The notes under the pieces were generated by a model, which was given only the letters and a program-made list of their open reading frames with translations, was not told the DNA's origin and searched no databases. Positions 42,421-51,532 of a DNA stretch of 54,715 nucleotides are shown here, piece by piece; the first letter of the stretch is position 1; each line of letters begins with the position of its first letter. The position numbers and the translations under genes were made by a program. Where the stretch lies: contig JBCCGG010000041.1 of NCBI GenBank assembly GCA_039029395.1, forward strand, positions 1 through 54,715. Direction: 5' to 3'. The stretch is from JBCCGG01 sp039029395. GTDB lineage: Bacteria > Pseudomonadota > Alphaproteobacteria > Kiloniellales > JAKSDN01.

Positions 42421-43866
42421 ATGACCGCGCTTGCTGAAGACTGCACACCCTACTACGAGGCCCTGACAAGCCGAGATCCGCGCTTCGACGGGCGCTTCTT
42501 CGTCGCGGTGCGCACGACCGGCATCTATTGCCGGCCGATCTGTCCGGCGCCCAATCCAAAGGCCCAGAACTGCGCATACTACCGCAGCGCGGCTGAGGCC
42601 GAGCGCGACGGCTATCGGCCCTGCAAACGCTGCCGGCCGGAGACCGCGCCCAACTCGGCAGCCTGGAACGGCACCAGCGCGAGCGTGCGCCGGGCGCTCG
42701 ATCTGATCGCCGAGGGCGCGCTCAACGAGGGCTCGGTCGATGCCCTGGCCGGCCGCCTGGGCTTGGGCGAGCGGCACCTGCGCCGGCTTTTCGAACGGCA
42801 CATCGGGGCCTCGCCGCTCGAGGTCGCGGCGACCCAAAGGCTGCATCTGGCGCGCCAGCTCTTGGTTCAAACCCGCCTGCCGATGACCGAGGTGGCGATC
42901 GCCTCGGGCTATGCCAGCCTGCGCCGCTTCAACGCCGCTTTCAAAGCGACCTACGGCGGCCCACCCTCCAGCCTGCGGCCGGCCAAGGGACGCGGTGCGA
43001 GCGCGGCGACCCAGGCGCCGATCACGCTGATGCTCGGCTACCAGCCACCCTATGACTGGGAGGCCATGCTGGGCTTTCTGCGCAGCCGGGCCATTCCCGG
43101 CCTGGAGGCCTGCGACGAGGCGAGCTACCGGCGCGCCTTTCAGGTGATGGGCCGGCCGGGCAGCGTCAGAGTCACGAACGATCCCAAGCGACGGGCGCTG
43201 CTTGCTCAGCTCGAGATCGACGGGGTGGTCTCGCTTCTGCCGATCGTGGCGCGGTTGCGCGCCCTGTTCGATCTCGACATGGCGCCGGCAAGCTGCCTGG
43301 AGACCCTCTCCGGCGACCCACATCTGGCGCCGCTTGTGGCAACCGCACCCGGACTTCGGGTGCCAGGCTGCTGGGACCCCTTCGAGCTCTTGGTGCGCGC
43401 AATTCTGGGCCAGCAGGTGACCGTCGCAGCGGCCCGGACGCTGGCAGGGCGTCTGATCGCGCGCTGCGGCGGGGCGCCTGGACAGTTTCCCGCGCCCGAC
43501 GCCGTGGCAAACGCCAATCTAGATGGAATCGGCATGCCCGGCCGCCGGATCGAAACGCTGCAGACCCTGGCGAAGGCGGTGGCCGAAGGGCGGATCGATC
43601 TGGACCCGGGCAGCAATCCAGAGCGGCTTGAAGCGGACCTGCTGGCAACGCCGGGGATCGGCAAGTGGACGGTCGGCTACGTGCGCCTGCGCGCCCTGAA
43701 AGACCCGGACGCTTTCCCAAGAGCCGACATCGCCTTGCTGCGCGCAGCCCAGGGATTGGGTTTCGCCGAGACCCACCGGGAGCTGGAGCGCGCCGCCGAG
43801 CGCTGGCGCCCCTGGCGTGCCACGGCCGTGCTCCATCTCTGGCGAAGTCTGTCACAGGGGGCCTGA
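42421..43866 (+). CDS. Ada-type regulator fused to AlkA DNA-3-methyladenine glycosylase
   Basis: Adaptive-response repair protein of 481 residues. The N-terminal Ada zinc domain (about 10-85) has cysteines in TGIYCRPICPAP and CKRCRPE that accept methyl from phosphotriesters. An AraC-type helix-turn-helix follows (about 90-185; GLGERHLRRLFERHIGASPL). The C-terminal AlkA part (about 200-480) has AILGQQVTVAAARTLAGRLI, the HhH TPGIGKWTVGYVRLRAL and the catalytic Asp in FPRADIALLRAA. There is no O6-methylguanine transferase domain; that activity is supplied by ogt one base downstream. Self-activation of this pair after methylation damage is the expected logic. Confidence 0.93.
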   Translation: MTALAEDCTPYYEALTSRDPRFDGRFFVAVRTTGIYCRPICPAPNPKAQNCAYYRSAAEAERDGYRPCKRCRPETAPNSAAWNGTSASVRRALDLIAEGALNEGSVDALAGRLGLGERHLRRLFERHIGASPLEVAATQRLHLARQLLVQTRLPMTEVAIASGYASLRRFNAAFKATYGGPPSSLRPAKGRGASAATQAPITLMLGYQPPYDWEAMLGFLRSRAIPGLEACDEASYRRAFQVMGRPGSVRVTNDPKRRALLAQLEIDGVVSLLPIVARLRALFDLDMAPASCLETLSGDPHLAPLVATAPGLRVPGCWDPFELLVRAILGQQVTVAAARTLAGRLIARCGGAPGQFPAPDAVANANLDGIGMPGRRIETLQTLAKAVAEGRIDLDPGSNPERLEADLLATPGIGKWTVGYVRLRALKDPDAFPRADIALLRAAQGLGFAETHRELERAAERWRPWRATAVLHLWRSLSQGA

Positions 43867-43867
43867 G

Positions 43868-44377
43868 ATGGCGCTGGAGTTGACGCTCGCCATGCTGCCC
43901 TCGCCCATCGGCGAAATCCGTGTTTTCTTTCGCGACGAGCATCTCTACGGCGCCGATTTCGCCGCCGGCGGCTCGCCGACCGAGCAGCTGCTGCGCGCCC
44001 GGCTCGGTCGACTGACACTTGCCTCGGGCACGGCCCCGGCGCCTGTGCGCGAGGCCTTCGCCCGTTACTTCGACGGCGACCTTCCGGCGCTTAAAACGCT
44101 TCCCCTGGTCACCCAAGGCACGCCTTTTCAAGAACAGGTCTGGCGGCTACTGCGCAAGATCCCGCCGGGCCGCACGGTGAGCTACGCCGAGCTGGCGGAG
44201 ACGTTGGGCAAGCCTAAGGCCCTGCGCGCGGTGGGTCTCGCCAACGGCCGCAATCCGATCTCGGTGGTGATTCCCTGCCACCGGGTGATCGGCAAGAACG
44301 GCAGCCTGACCGGCTATGGCGGCGGCCTGGAGCGCAAGGCCTGGCTGTTGGAGCACGAGCGCCAGGCTAGCCGATAA
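43868..44377 (+). CDS. ogt: Methylated-DNA--protein-cysteine methyltransferase
   Basis: Suicide repair of O6-methylguanine. The 169-residue protein has LVTQGTPFQEQVWRLLRKIP, GRTVSYAELAETLGKPKALR and the acceptor Cys in VVIPCHRVIGKNGSLTGYGG. It starts one base after the Ada-AlkA stop, so the two are one transcription unit. Its 3' end overlaps the convergent lpxB by 11 bases. Confidence 0.95.
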   Translation: MALELTLAMLPSPIGEIRVFFRDEHLYGADFAAGGSPTEQLLRARLGRLTLASGTAPAPVREAFARYFDGDLPALKTLPLVTQGTPFQEQVWRLLRKIPPGRTVSYAELAETLGKPKALRAVGLANGRNPISVVIPCHRVIGKNGSLTGYGGGLERKAWLLEHERQASR

Positions 44378-45524
44378 TCTCGAGAATCTTGGCCGCCGCC
44401 TTCTCGCTCGGCGCCTGATCGCCGTAGCCCAATAGCTTGGCCGCGGCGGCGGCGTTGTCCAGCTGGGCCTGGCGGACCGTCGGATCGCTGAGCAACCGGC
44501 CGACCGCATCCGCCAGCTTGTCGGCGGTGCAGTTCTCCTGTAGCAGTTCTGGCTGGACCTCGCGGCCGAGCACCAGGCTGGGCATGGCCGCATGGTCGAT
44601 CTTGAGCAGCCGGCGCGCAATCATGGCGCTAAGAGGGCTTACCTTGTAGGCGACCACCGAGGGCAGGCCGGAGACCGCCAGCTCCACGGTTACCGTGCCC
44701 GAGGCGGCGAGGCCCACATCGGCGGCGGCGAAGGCGGCGAACTTGCGCTCGGCGCCCTGCAGCACCTCAACCGGGACGGTCCAACGCTCGACCGCCTCGC
44801 CGACCTGGTCGGCCACTCCGCCTACCGTCGGCAGCACGACACGCAGGCCCTCGACCCGCTCAGCGAGCTGTCCCAAGGCGCCGCCGAACACCGGCAGCAG
44901 GCGGGAGACCTCGCCCCTACGGCTGCCCGGCAGGACGCAGACCAAGGGCGCGTCGGGCGCGATGCCGAGCGTTGCGCGCAGCTCGGCCGCGGCTTCCGGC
45001 CCGGCAGTGCGTTCGACCGCCGGATGGCCGACCACGGTGGTCGCCAAGCCGTGGGTCTCGAAATAGGGCGGCTCGAAGGGCAGCAGCGCCAATAGGTGGT
45101 CCAGATAGCCGGCCATCTTCTTCGCGCGCCAGGGTTTCCAGGCCCAAACCGTAGGCGCCACATAGTGGATCAGGGGAATGCCCTGGCCTTTCAGACGCTG
45201 GCTGACCTCAAGCGAGAAGGAGGGCGAATCGATGGTCACCAAGGCGGCCGGGCGGGCCGCCTGGACCGCCGCCACGGTCTCCCGGATGCGCTGGTAAATC
45301 CGCCGTATGTGGGGCAGCACCTCGACGATGCCGAGTATCGAAAGCTCGTCGATCGGAAAGAGGCTGGTTAGGCCTTGCTCGGCCATCTGCTCGCCGCCCA
45401 GGCCGGCGAAGCGCACGCGGCCGCCGGTCTGGCGTTTTAGTGCCGCCATCAGACGGGCGCCCAGCTGATCGCCCGACGGCTCGCCGGCGACCAGGAAGAT
45501 CAGCGGGCCGTCACTGGGACTCAA
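44367..45524 (-). CDS. lpxB: Lipid-A-disaccharide synthase
   Basis: Glycosyltransferase (GT19) joining UDP-diacylglucosamine and lipid X. The 385-residue protein shows IFLVAGEPSGDQLGARLMAA, VTIDSPSFSLEVSQRLKGQG, YVAPTVWAWKPWRAKKMAGY and VCVLPGSRRGEVSRLLPVF. It is the last gene of the lpx group, and its start overlaps the lpxI end by 14 bases. Confidence 0.97.
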   Translation of the reverse strand: MSPSDGPLIFLVAGEPSGDQLGARLMAALKRQTGGRVRFAGLGGEQMAEQGLTSLFPIDELSILGIVEVLPHIRRIYQRIRETVAAVQAARPAALVTIDSPSFSLEVSQRLKGQGIPLIHYVAPTVWAWKPWRAKKMAGYLDHLLALLPFEPPYFETHGLATTVVGHPAVERTAGPEAAAELRATLGIAPDAPLVCVLPGSRRGEVSRLLPVFGGALGQLAERVEGLRVVLPTVGGVADQVGEAVERWTVPVEVLQGAERKFAAFAAADVGLAASGTVTVELAVSGLPSVVAYKVSPLSAMIARRLLKIDHAAMPSLVLGREVQPELLQENCTADKLADAVGRLLSDPTVRQAQLDNAAAAAKLLGYGDQAPSEKAAAKILEIIG

Positions 45525-46335
45525 GGGCCAAACCCACGAGGAACATGCCGGCCTCGTCGGCCGCGGCGGTGACCGCCTCGGCGTCGATCACCAGGGTTTG
45601 GCCGGCCTCGACCGCGATGCCGCGCAGGCCGGCGGCTGCCGCGCCGCGCACGGTCTGCACGCCGATCGTTGGCAGGTCCGCCCGACGCTCTTGGCCGGGC
45701 TTCTTGAGCTTGACCAACACACCGCCGGGGCCCTCCCGGCGCAAGTCACCGGCACGGGCGACCATGGCATCGGTGCCCTCGATCGCCTCGAGCGCCAGCA
45801 CGATGCCCTGCTGCACGATCACGGCTTGCCCGACGTCGGCGCTGCCCAGGGCCCGGGCGACCGCCAGGCCGCGCTCGATGTCCCGCTGGGCATCCGAATC
45901 GGGCACATGGCGGCCGTAGGTCTTGGCCTGGGCCAGGAAGTGATCGAACAGCTGATCGAGACCGACCACCTCGAACCCCTCGCTCTCCAGTTCGCCGATG
46001 ATCGAGCGCAAGAGCCCGTCGTCGCCGAGCGCCCGGGAGCCGACTTTGGCGATCCACTTCGCCGTGCGCCAATCGGGCCGCAGCGCGCCTAGGCTCGGCC
46101 GCTTGATCGGTCCGGCCATGACCAGGCGCCCGACGCCTGCCTCCTTCAGCCGGCGCACCCCTTCGGCGGCCGCGCCCAGTCGGATCCAGGCGTGCTCCAG
46201 TCCTTCCACGGTTTGCGGATCGGTTTGGCCCTCGAAGGCCAGCAGAAAGACCTCCTGGCCGTCCTGGCGGCAAAGCTCGGCCAGGCGTCGCGGTAGTGTC
46301 CCGGAGCCGGCCAGAATGCCGAGCTTACGCGCCAT
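45511..46335 (-). CDS. lpxI: UDP-2,3-diacylglucosamine pyrophosphatase LpxI
   Basis: Cleaves UDP-diacylglucosamine to lipid X, replacing LpxH in alphaproteobacteria. The 274-residue protein shows KLGILAGSGTLPRRLAELCR, VMAGPIKRPSLGALRPDWRT and the C-terminal catalytic region RRADLPTIGVQTVRGAAAAG. The ATG at 46335 overlaps the lpxA 3' end by 11 bases and gives the family-standard start. Confidence 0.95.
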   Translation of the reverse strand: MARKLGILAGSGTLPRRLAELCRQDGQEVFLLAFEGQTDPQTVEGLEHAWIRLGAAAEGVRRLKEAGVGRLVMAGPIKRPSLGALRPDWRTAKWIAKVGSRALGDDGLLRSIIGELESEGFEVVGLDQLFDHFLAQAKTYGRHVPDSDAQRDIERGLAVARALGSADVGQAVIVQQGIVLALEAIEGTDAMVARAGDLRREGPGGVLVKLKKPGQERRADLPTIGVQTVRGAAAAGLRGIAVEAGQTLVIDAEAVTAAADEAGMFLVGLALESQ

Positions 46336-47125
46336 GCCGATGTTTGGGCTTGCACAAGAAGCGTTCGGAATCGACCTTGACGAAGCTGAGCACATCGCTT
46401 GCGGGACCTTCCGGCAACTGCCGCTGCTCCAGGATCTCCAGGCGCTCGACCAGGGTGCCCTGCTCGCCGAAAAGGGTGTCGTAGAGCTCGCGCAGGGCCT
46501 TGATCGCCTCGCGCGACGTGCCTCTGCGCTTCAAGCCCACCAGATTCAGCCCCTGCAATGAAGCGCGCTCGCCGTGCACCAGGCCGTAGGGAATAACGTC
46601 GTGCTCGACACCGGACATGCCGCCGATCATGGCGCCGCGACCGATGCGCACGAACTGATGGATCGCCGAAAGGCCACCGATGATGGCGCCGTCCTCGATC
46701 GTCACGTGGCCGCCCAGGGTTGCGTTGTTGGCCATGACCACCCGGTCGCCGACCTGGCAGTCGTGGGCGATGTGCACGCCGATCATCAGCAGGCAACCGG
46801 CGCCGACCCGGGTGATCATGCCGCCGCCCTTGGTGCCGATGTTGATGGTCACCTGCTCGCGGATAATGGTCTTCGCGCCAATCGTCAGGCGCGAAGGCTC
46901 GCCAGCGTACTTCAGATCCTGGGGATGAAAGCCGACCGAGGCGAAAGGAAAGATCTGCACACCTTCGCCGATATCCGTATGACCCTCGACCGCGACGTGG
47001 CCGTGCAGAACCACACCGGCCCCTAGTGTGACGTGGTCACCAACCGTGCACAGAGGGCCAATGCGGACCCCTTCGCCCAGCGCCGCCTTGGGCGATACCA
47101 CTGCCGTCGGATGAATGTCGGCCAT
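46325..47125 (-). CDS. lpxA: UDP-N-acetylglucosamine acyltransferase
   Basis: First step of lipid A synthesis. The 266-residue protein is a left-handed beta helix of hexapeptide repeats (IHPTAVVSPKAALGEGVRIG), with the catalytic His region IAHDCQVGDRVVMANNATLG and the conserved C-terminal helices (SREAIKALRELYDTLF). It overlaps the fabZ stop by one base and the lpxI start by 11 bases. Confidence 0.97.
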   Translation of the reverse strand: MADIHPTAVVSPKAALGEGVRIGPLCTVGDHVTLGAGVVLHGHVAVEGHTDIGEGVQIFPFASVGFHPQDLKYAGEPSRLTIGAKTIIREQVTINIGTKGGGMITRVGAGCLLMIGVHIAHDCQVGDRVVMANNATLGGHVTIEDGAIIGGLSAIHQFVRIGRGAMIGGMSGVEHDVIPYGLVHGERASLQGLNLVGLKRRGTSREAIKALRELYDTLFGEQGTLVERLEILEQRQLPEGPASDVLSFVKVDSERFLCKPKHRHGA

Positions 47126-47595
47126 CAGTCATCCATGATCATGGCCGCAAAGTTCGCCTCGGCCACCAGGGTTCCGTCGACCCGCGCCTCGCCGCGGAAC
47201 TTCCAGACATTGCCTCGGTTGCGCACCTTGGAGACGAGCACATGGAGCTGATCGCCCGGCACGACCGGCTTGCGAAAGCGCGCGTTGTCGACGGTCATGA
47301 AGTAGACCAGCTTGCCGGCGGCCGCGCCCTCCAGGGTCTCGACCACCAGGACCGCCGCGGTCTGGGCCATGGATTCTATGATCAGAACCCCCGGCATGAC
47401 CGGCTGTCTGGGGAAATGGCCCTGGAAAAACCCCTCATTGATCGAGACATTCTTGACGCCGACACAGCTTTCATCGAGCCGCAAATCGATGATTCGATCG
47501 ACCATGAGGAACGGATAGCGGTGCGGGATCGCTTCCATGATCTTGAGGATATCCAAGGAGTCTCGTACGGCTCCTGCCGGGCTTTCCCTATTCAT
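47125..47595 (-). CDS. fabZ: (3R)-hydroxyacyl-ACP dehydratase
   Basis: Fatty-acid elongation dehydratase of 156 residues with a hot-dog fold: MEAIPHRYPFLMVDRIIDL, FFQGHFPRQPVMPGVLIIES (catalytic His and Glu region), and DNARFRKPVVPGDQLHVLV. It supplies hydroxyacyl-chain balance beside the lpx genes and overlaps lpxD by eight bases. Confidence 0.97.
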   Translation of the reverse strand: MNRESPAGAVRDSLDILKIMEAIPHRYPFLMVDRIIDLRLDESCVGVKNVSINEGFFQGHFPRQPVMPGVLIIESMAQTAAVLVVETLEGAAAGKLVYFMTVDNARFRKPVVPGDQLHVLVSKVRNRGNVWKFRGEARVDGTLVAEANFAAMIMDD

Positions 47596-48619
47596 TTCCC
47601 CTGCCCTGACCCTTCAATTGACGCTGCCATTGAGCAACCAGACGGAAATAATCCTTCAACGGAATTGCAGGCAACCCCCCAACGGTGACTCCAGGCGGCA
47701 CATCGCGCATGACCCCGGACTTGGCGGCGACTTGCGCGCCCTTGCCGAGTGTCAAATGACCAGCTACCCCGGCCTGCGCCGCCAGAGCCACTCGATCGTC
47801 CAGCCGCGTGCTGCCGGCCACACCGCTTTGCGCCACCAGCACGCAGCCGCGACCGACCTGAACGTTGTGCCCGATCTGCACCAGATTATCAATCTTCGTG
47901 CCGGTGCGGATCAGGGTATCCGGGCCGGCCCCACGGTCGATCGTTACGTTGGCGCCGATCTCAACATCATCCTCGATCACGACCCGCCCGAGCTGCGGGA
48001 CGTCGACGTAGTCCGCGCTTTCCATGCTGAAGCCGAAGCCGCGGTTGCCGATCCTGGCGCCGGCATGGATCTGACAGTTCTTGCCAATCAAACAATGGTT
48101 GAGAGTTGCCCCCGGGCCGATCCTGGAGCCGTCGCCGACGATCACGCCGGCCTCGATCACCACGTGGGCGCCGATCTCGCAGTTCTTGCCGATCTCAGCG
48201 TCGGCACCAATCACGGCATAGGGCGCGACCCGAGTGCCAGCGCCAATCACAGAGCTGTCGTCGATCACAGCGGTCGGGTGCACGCCCTCCACCCCTTGGA
48301 CTCTCGGGTAAAAGGCGCCTGCGACTTGGGCGTAGGCGCGGTATGGCGTCTTGGTCAACAGCAGCGCCATGCCCTCGGGCGCTTGGGATTGGAACCTGGG
48401 ATTGACGATGGCGGCGCCGGCGCGGCTCTCCTTGAAAGCGCTCAAGTAGCGCCTGTTGTCCAGAAACCCGATCTGCCCGGGGCCGGCAACGTCGAGAGGC
48501 GCGACGTCATCGATGGTCAGCTCAGGGTCGCTGCCGGCCGACAGCTCCGCTTCGGCGATCTCGGCCAACTGCCCCAGCTTGAAGGGCCCGGCTACCTTAA
48601 AGAACCGAGGATCGGCCAT
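47588..48619 (-). CDS. lpxD: UDP-3-O-acylglucosamine N-acyltransferase
   Basis: Adds the second hydroxyacyl chain in lipid A synthesis. The 343-residue protein has an N-terminal uridine-binding domain (PLDVAGPGQIGFLDNRRYLS) and a hexapeptide-repeat beta helix (VIGADAEIGKNCEIGAHVVI, TIDRGAGPDTLIRTGTKIDN, with the catalytic His in LVQIGHNVQVGRGC). It lies 12 bases after the OmpH/Skp gene. Confidence 0.97.
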   Translation of the reverse strand: MADPRFFKVAGPFKLGQLAEIAEAELSAGSDPELTIDDVAPLDVAGPGQIGFLDNRRYLSAFKESRAGAAIVNPRFQSQAPEGMALLLTKTPYRAYAQVAGAFYPRVQGVEGVHPTAVIDDSSVIGAGTRVAPYAVIGADAEIGKNCEIGAHVVIEAGVIVGDGSRIGPGATLNHCLIGKNCQIHAGARIGNRGFGFSMESADYVDVPQLGRVVIEDDVEIGANVTIDRGAGPDTLIRTGTKIDNLVQIGHNVQVGRGCVLVAQSGVAGSTRLDDRVALAAQAGVAGHLTLGKGAQVAAKSGVMRDVPPGVTVGGLPAIPLKDYFRLVAQWQRQLKGQGRGNE

Positions 48620-48631
48620 GGTCGGCGAGGA

Positions 48632-49198
48632 TCAGTTCTGGACCGCTGGAAGCGTGACCCTGGGAAGACGCTCGTTGAGCTTCTTTAGGGCTTCCCCGGT
48701 GTGCTCCAACTCCGGCTTGACCAGCACCACGGAGCTCTTTTCGATCAACAAATAGAGCTTCTTCTGCTCGGAGATCTCTCGGGAGACTTCGATCAAGGCC
48801 GCGCGCACCTGTTTCATGCCCTCTGCGAAAGCCTTGTCGAGCCTGTCTTTTCGGGCCCTCACCTCGCTCTGCAGGGCGGACACCTGGGTCTCCAGGTCCT
48901 TGCGGCGCTTGTTGAAGGCGTCGGCCGAGAGGATCGCCCGCTGGCGTGCGAGCTCCTGGTCGGCATCCCGCAGGACCTTTTCCTTTTCTCTTAGCTCCCT
49001 TTGAAACTTATCGCGCTGCTGATCGATCTGCTGCTGCAAGGACTTCACGGCCGTGGCCTCGCGGTAGATCCTTTGGGCGTCGATGATTCCGATACCTTGG
49101 GCCTCCTGGCCGTGCGCCAACAGGGGGCACAACAGTAGCCCGGCGATCAGCCCGAAAGCGCCGGCCAGCGCCCGGCTACGTGCCGTTAACCATCTCAT
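48632..49198 (-). CDS. skp: OmpH/Skp-family periplasmic chaperone
   Basis: Holds unfolded outer-membrane proteins before BamA. The 188-residue precursor has a signal peptide (ALAGAFGLIAGLLLCPLLAH near residues 10-29), then GIGIIDAQRIYREATAVKSL and a long charged coiled coil (about 50-140). The start is the ATG at 49198, six bases downstream of the bamA stop. It sits in the conserved bamA-skp-lpxD order. Confidence 0.92.
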   Translation of the reverse strand: MRWLTARSRALAGAFGLIAGLLLCPLLAHGQEAQGIGIIDAQRIYREATAVKSLQQQIDQQRDKFQRELREKEKVLRDADQELARQRAILSADAFNKRRKDLETQVSALQSEVRARKDRLDKAFAEGMKQVRAALIEVSREISEQKKLYLLIEKSSVVLVKPELEHTGEALKKLNERLPRVTLPAVQN

Positions 49199-49203
49199 CG
49201 TCG

Positions 49204-51519
49204 TCAAAACCGCGTGCCGAAGCTGAAGCTCAAGATTTCCTCCTTGTCGAAGTCCTCTTTCACGACCGGAAAGCCGAGATCGACGATAACAGGTCCAAAG
49301 GGCGAAACCCAGGAAAAGCCTGCGCCAATAACCAGACGCGGCGAGGAGGAATCCTCGACAATGACGCTTGCGGGTACGTCGTCGATATCCCAAGCCGCAC
49401 CGATATCGGAGAACAGGCGGCCGCGGATCTGGAACTCGTCGGGCAGACCGACCGGAAAGCTGACCTCGACGGTGCCGGTGTAGAAGTTTTTGCCGCCTAA
49501 GGCGTCGTCGGTCACCGCGTCGCGCGGCGAAACGCCGGCAAACTCGAAGCCGCGTAGCTGATCCTGGCCGAGGAAGAAACGGTCGCTGACCAGGGTGTCC
49601 TCGCCGATGCCGAAAATGTTGCCAACCTCGCCGCGCAGGCCCGCGGTTACATCGCCGAAGATTGTGTAGTAGTAGCCGCCACCGATCGTGTTTCGCAGAT
49701 AGGTGACGTCACCGCCCAGGCCGGCAAATTCGTTGAGCGTCGAGAGAATGAAACCGCTGCGCGGATCGAACCGGGAATCGCGCGTGTCGTAGAACAGCTC
49801 ATGGCTGATTACGGACTCGAGCCGCTTGCCCTGATCGAGCTGAACCACCAGGGACGCGTCATCGTCGACGTTGTCAATGTCGACCTCCTCAAGGGTGTAG
49901 CGCCAAACTTGGCGAATGTTTTCAGTCAAGTCATAGCCTGCTCTCAAGGAGCCGCCCAAGCGGCGCTCATCAAAAGAGCTCTCGTCCTGCTCGTTCGTGG
50001 TCCAAAAGAGATCGACACCGGCCGAAAGGTTGCGGTCCAGGAAGTAAGGCTCGGTAAAGCTCAGCTCGAGCTCTGAGAGATCGCCGCCGAGGGTGAAGCT
50101 CAAAAGCAGGTCCTGGCCACGACCCAAGAGGTTGCGTTCGCGAATGCCAACGTTGCCCAAGGGCCCGGAGTTGGTGGAGAAGCCGGCGCCGAAGGTAAGG
50201 CTGCCGGTGGATTGTTCTTGGACATCAACGGTGACAATGGTCTTGTCCGGCTCAGTGCCCGGCTCGTTGGTGATCTCGACCGAGCTGAAGAAGCCCAGGT
50301 CGTTGATGCGCGTGCGGGTGCGCCTGATCTTGGCGCTGTTGAAGGCATCGCCCTCGACGAAACGGAACTCCCGGCGGATCACCTTGTCGATGGTCCTGAC
50401 ATTGCCCTGAATGTCGATGCGCTCGACATAGACCTTGGGACCTTCGTTGATTTCGTAGACCAGATTGATCGTGAGATTCTCCCGATCGCGATCGGTGTTG
50501 GGACGAATGTCCACGAAGGCGTAACCAAGATTGTTAAGGCGCTCGGTCAGATTAGCGACCGACTCCTCAACCGCCGAAGCGTCGTACCACTCGCCCTCCT
50601 CGGTCAGCAGGTCCTCGCGCAGCACCTCCGGATCCAGATCCTTCAGGGTGGTGTTCAGGTCGATCGTCCCGAACTTGTAGCGCTCGCCCTCCTCCACCGT
50701 GAAGGTGATGATGAAGCCTTCCTTATCGGGGGTCAGTTCGGCCACGGCCGAGATAACCAGGAAATCCGCATAGCCCTCGCTCAAGTAAAAGCGTCTGAGA
50801 AGCTCCCGGTCGAAGGTGAGGCGGTCGGGATCATAGCTGTCGGTCGAGGTGAAGAACTTCCAGAAGGCCGACTCGGAGGTCGCGATCTCGTCGCGCAGCC
50901 GCCCGTCGGAGAACTCTCGATTGCCGATAAAGTTGATCGACTTGATCTTGGTGGTCGGCCCCTCGCTGATCTCGAACACCAGGTCGACGCGATTCTGTGG
51001 CAGCTGAATGACCTTGGGCTCGATTGTCGCGCCGAACCGGCCCTGGCGCTGATAGAGGTTGATCAGCCGCTGAACGTCGTTTTGGGCTTTGGTCTGGGTA
51101 AAGACGATACGCGGCTTCAGCTCGATCTCGGTCTCCAGGACCTCGTCGTCGATCTTGTCGTTCCCCTCGAAGGCGATGCGGTTGATGATCGGGTTCTCGA
51201 CGACCGACACGATCAGGGTGCTGCCCTCGCGCTGCAAGGTCACGTCCGAGAACAGCTGGGTCGCAAAAAGGTTCTTCAGGGCATCGTTCAGCTTGAGCGG
51301 ATCGAAGGGATCGCCCGGGTCGATCTGCATGTAGGACTGCACCGTCGCCGGCTCGATGCGCTGGGTCCCTTCGACGCGGATCTCCTCGATCGTCCCGCCC
51401 GACAGGATCGACTGGGCGGTCTGAGTCTGGGCCGCGGCGAAGGGCACATGCAGCATCAGCCACACGACCAGAAGGACCGCCGTTCTTGTTGCCCCAATCA
51501 CCGCCCGTTTGCCCCCCAA
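49204..51519 (-). CDS. bamA: Outer membrane protein assembly factor BamA
   Basis: Core of the outer-membrane beta-barrel assembly machine, 771 residues. The signal peptide (TAVLLVVWLMLHVPFAAAQT) is followed by five POTRA domains (about 40-430; first begins EEIRVEGTQRIEPATVQSYM), then the 16-strand barrel (for example FDPRSGFILSTLNEFAGLGG), with the VSPRDAVTDDALGGK segment and the C-terminal aromatic FSFGTRF needed for assembly. It lies 13 bases after rseP. Confidence 0.97.
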   Translation of the reverse strand: MGGKRAVIGATRTAVLLVVWLMLHVPFAAAQTQTAQSILSGGTIEEIRVEGTQRIEPATVQSYMQIDPGDPFDPLKLNDALKNLFATQLFSDVTLQREGSTLIVSVVENPIINRIAFEGNDKIDDEVLETEIELKPRIVFTQTKAQNDVQRLINLYQRQGRFGATIEPKVIQLPQNRVDLVFEISEGPTTKIKSINFIGNREFSDGRLRDEIATSESAFWKFFTSTDSYDPDRLTFDRELLRRFYLSEGYADFLVISAVAELTPDKEGFIITFTVEEGERYKFGTIDLNTTLKDLDPEVLREDLLTEEGEWYDASAVEESVANLTERLNNLGYAFVDIRPNTDRDRENLTINLVYEINEGPKVYVERIDIQGNVRTIDKVIRREFRFVEGDAFNSAKIRRTRTRINDLGFFSSVEITNEPGTEPDKTIVTVDVQEQSTGSLTFGAGFSTNSGPLGNVGIRERNLLGRGQDLLLSFTLGGDLSELELSFTEPYFLDRNLSAGVDLFWTTNEQDESSFDERRLGGSLRAGYDLTENIRQVWRYTLEEVDIDNVDDDASLVVQLDQGKRLESVISHELFYDTRDSRFDPRSGFILSTLNEFAGLGGDVTYLRNTIGGGYYYTIFGDVTAGLRGEVGNIFGIGEDTLVSDRFFLGQDQLRGFEFAGVSPRDAVTDDALGGKNFYTGTVEVSFPVGLPDEFQIRGRLFSDIGAAWDIDDVPASVIVEDSSSPRLVIGAGFSWVSPFGPVIVDLGFPVVKEDFDKEEILSFSFGTRF

Positions 51520-51532
51520 GACGTTTAGGTCA

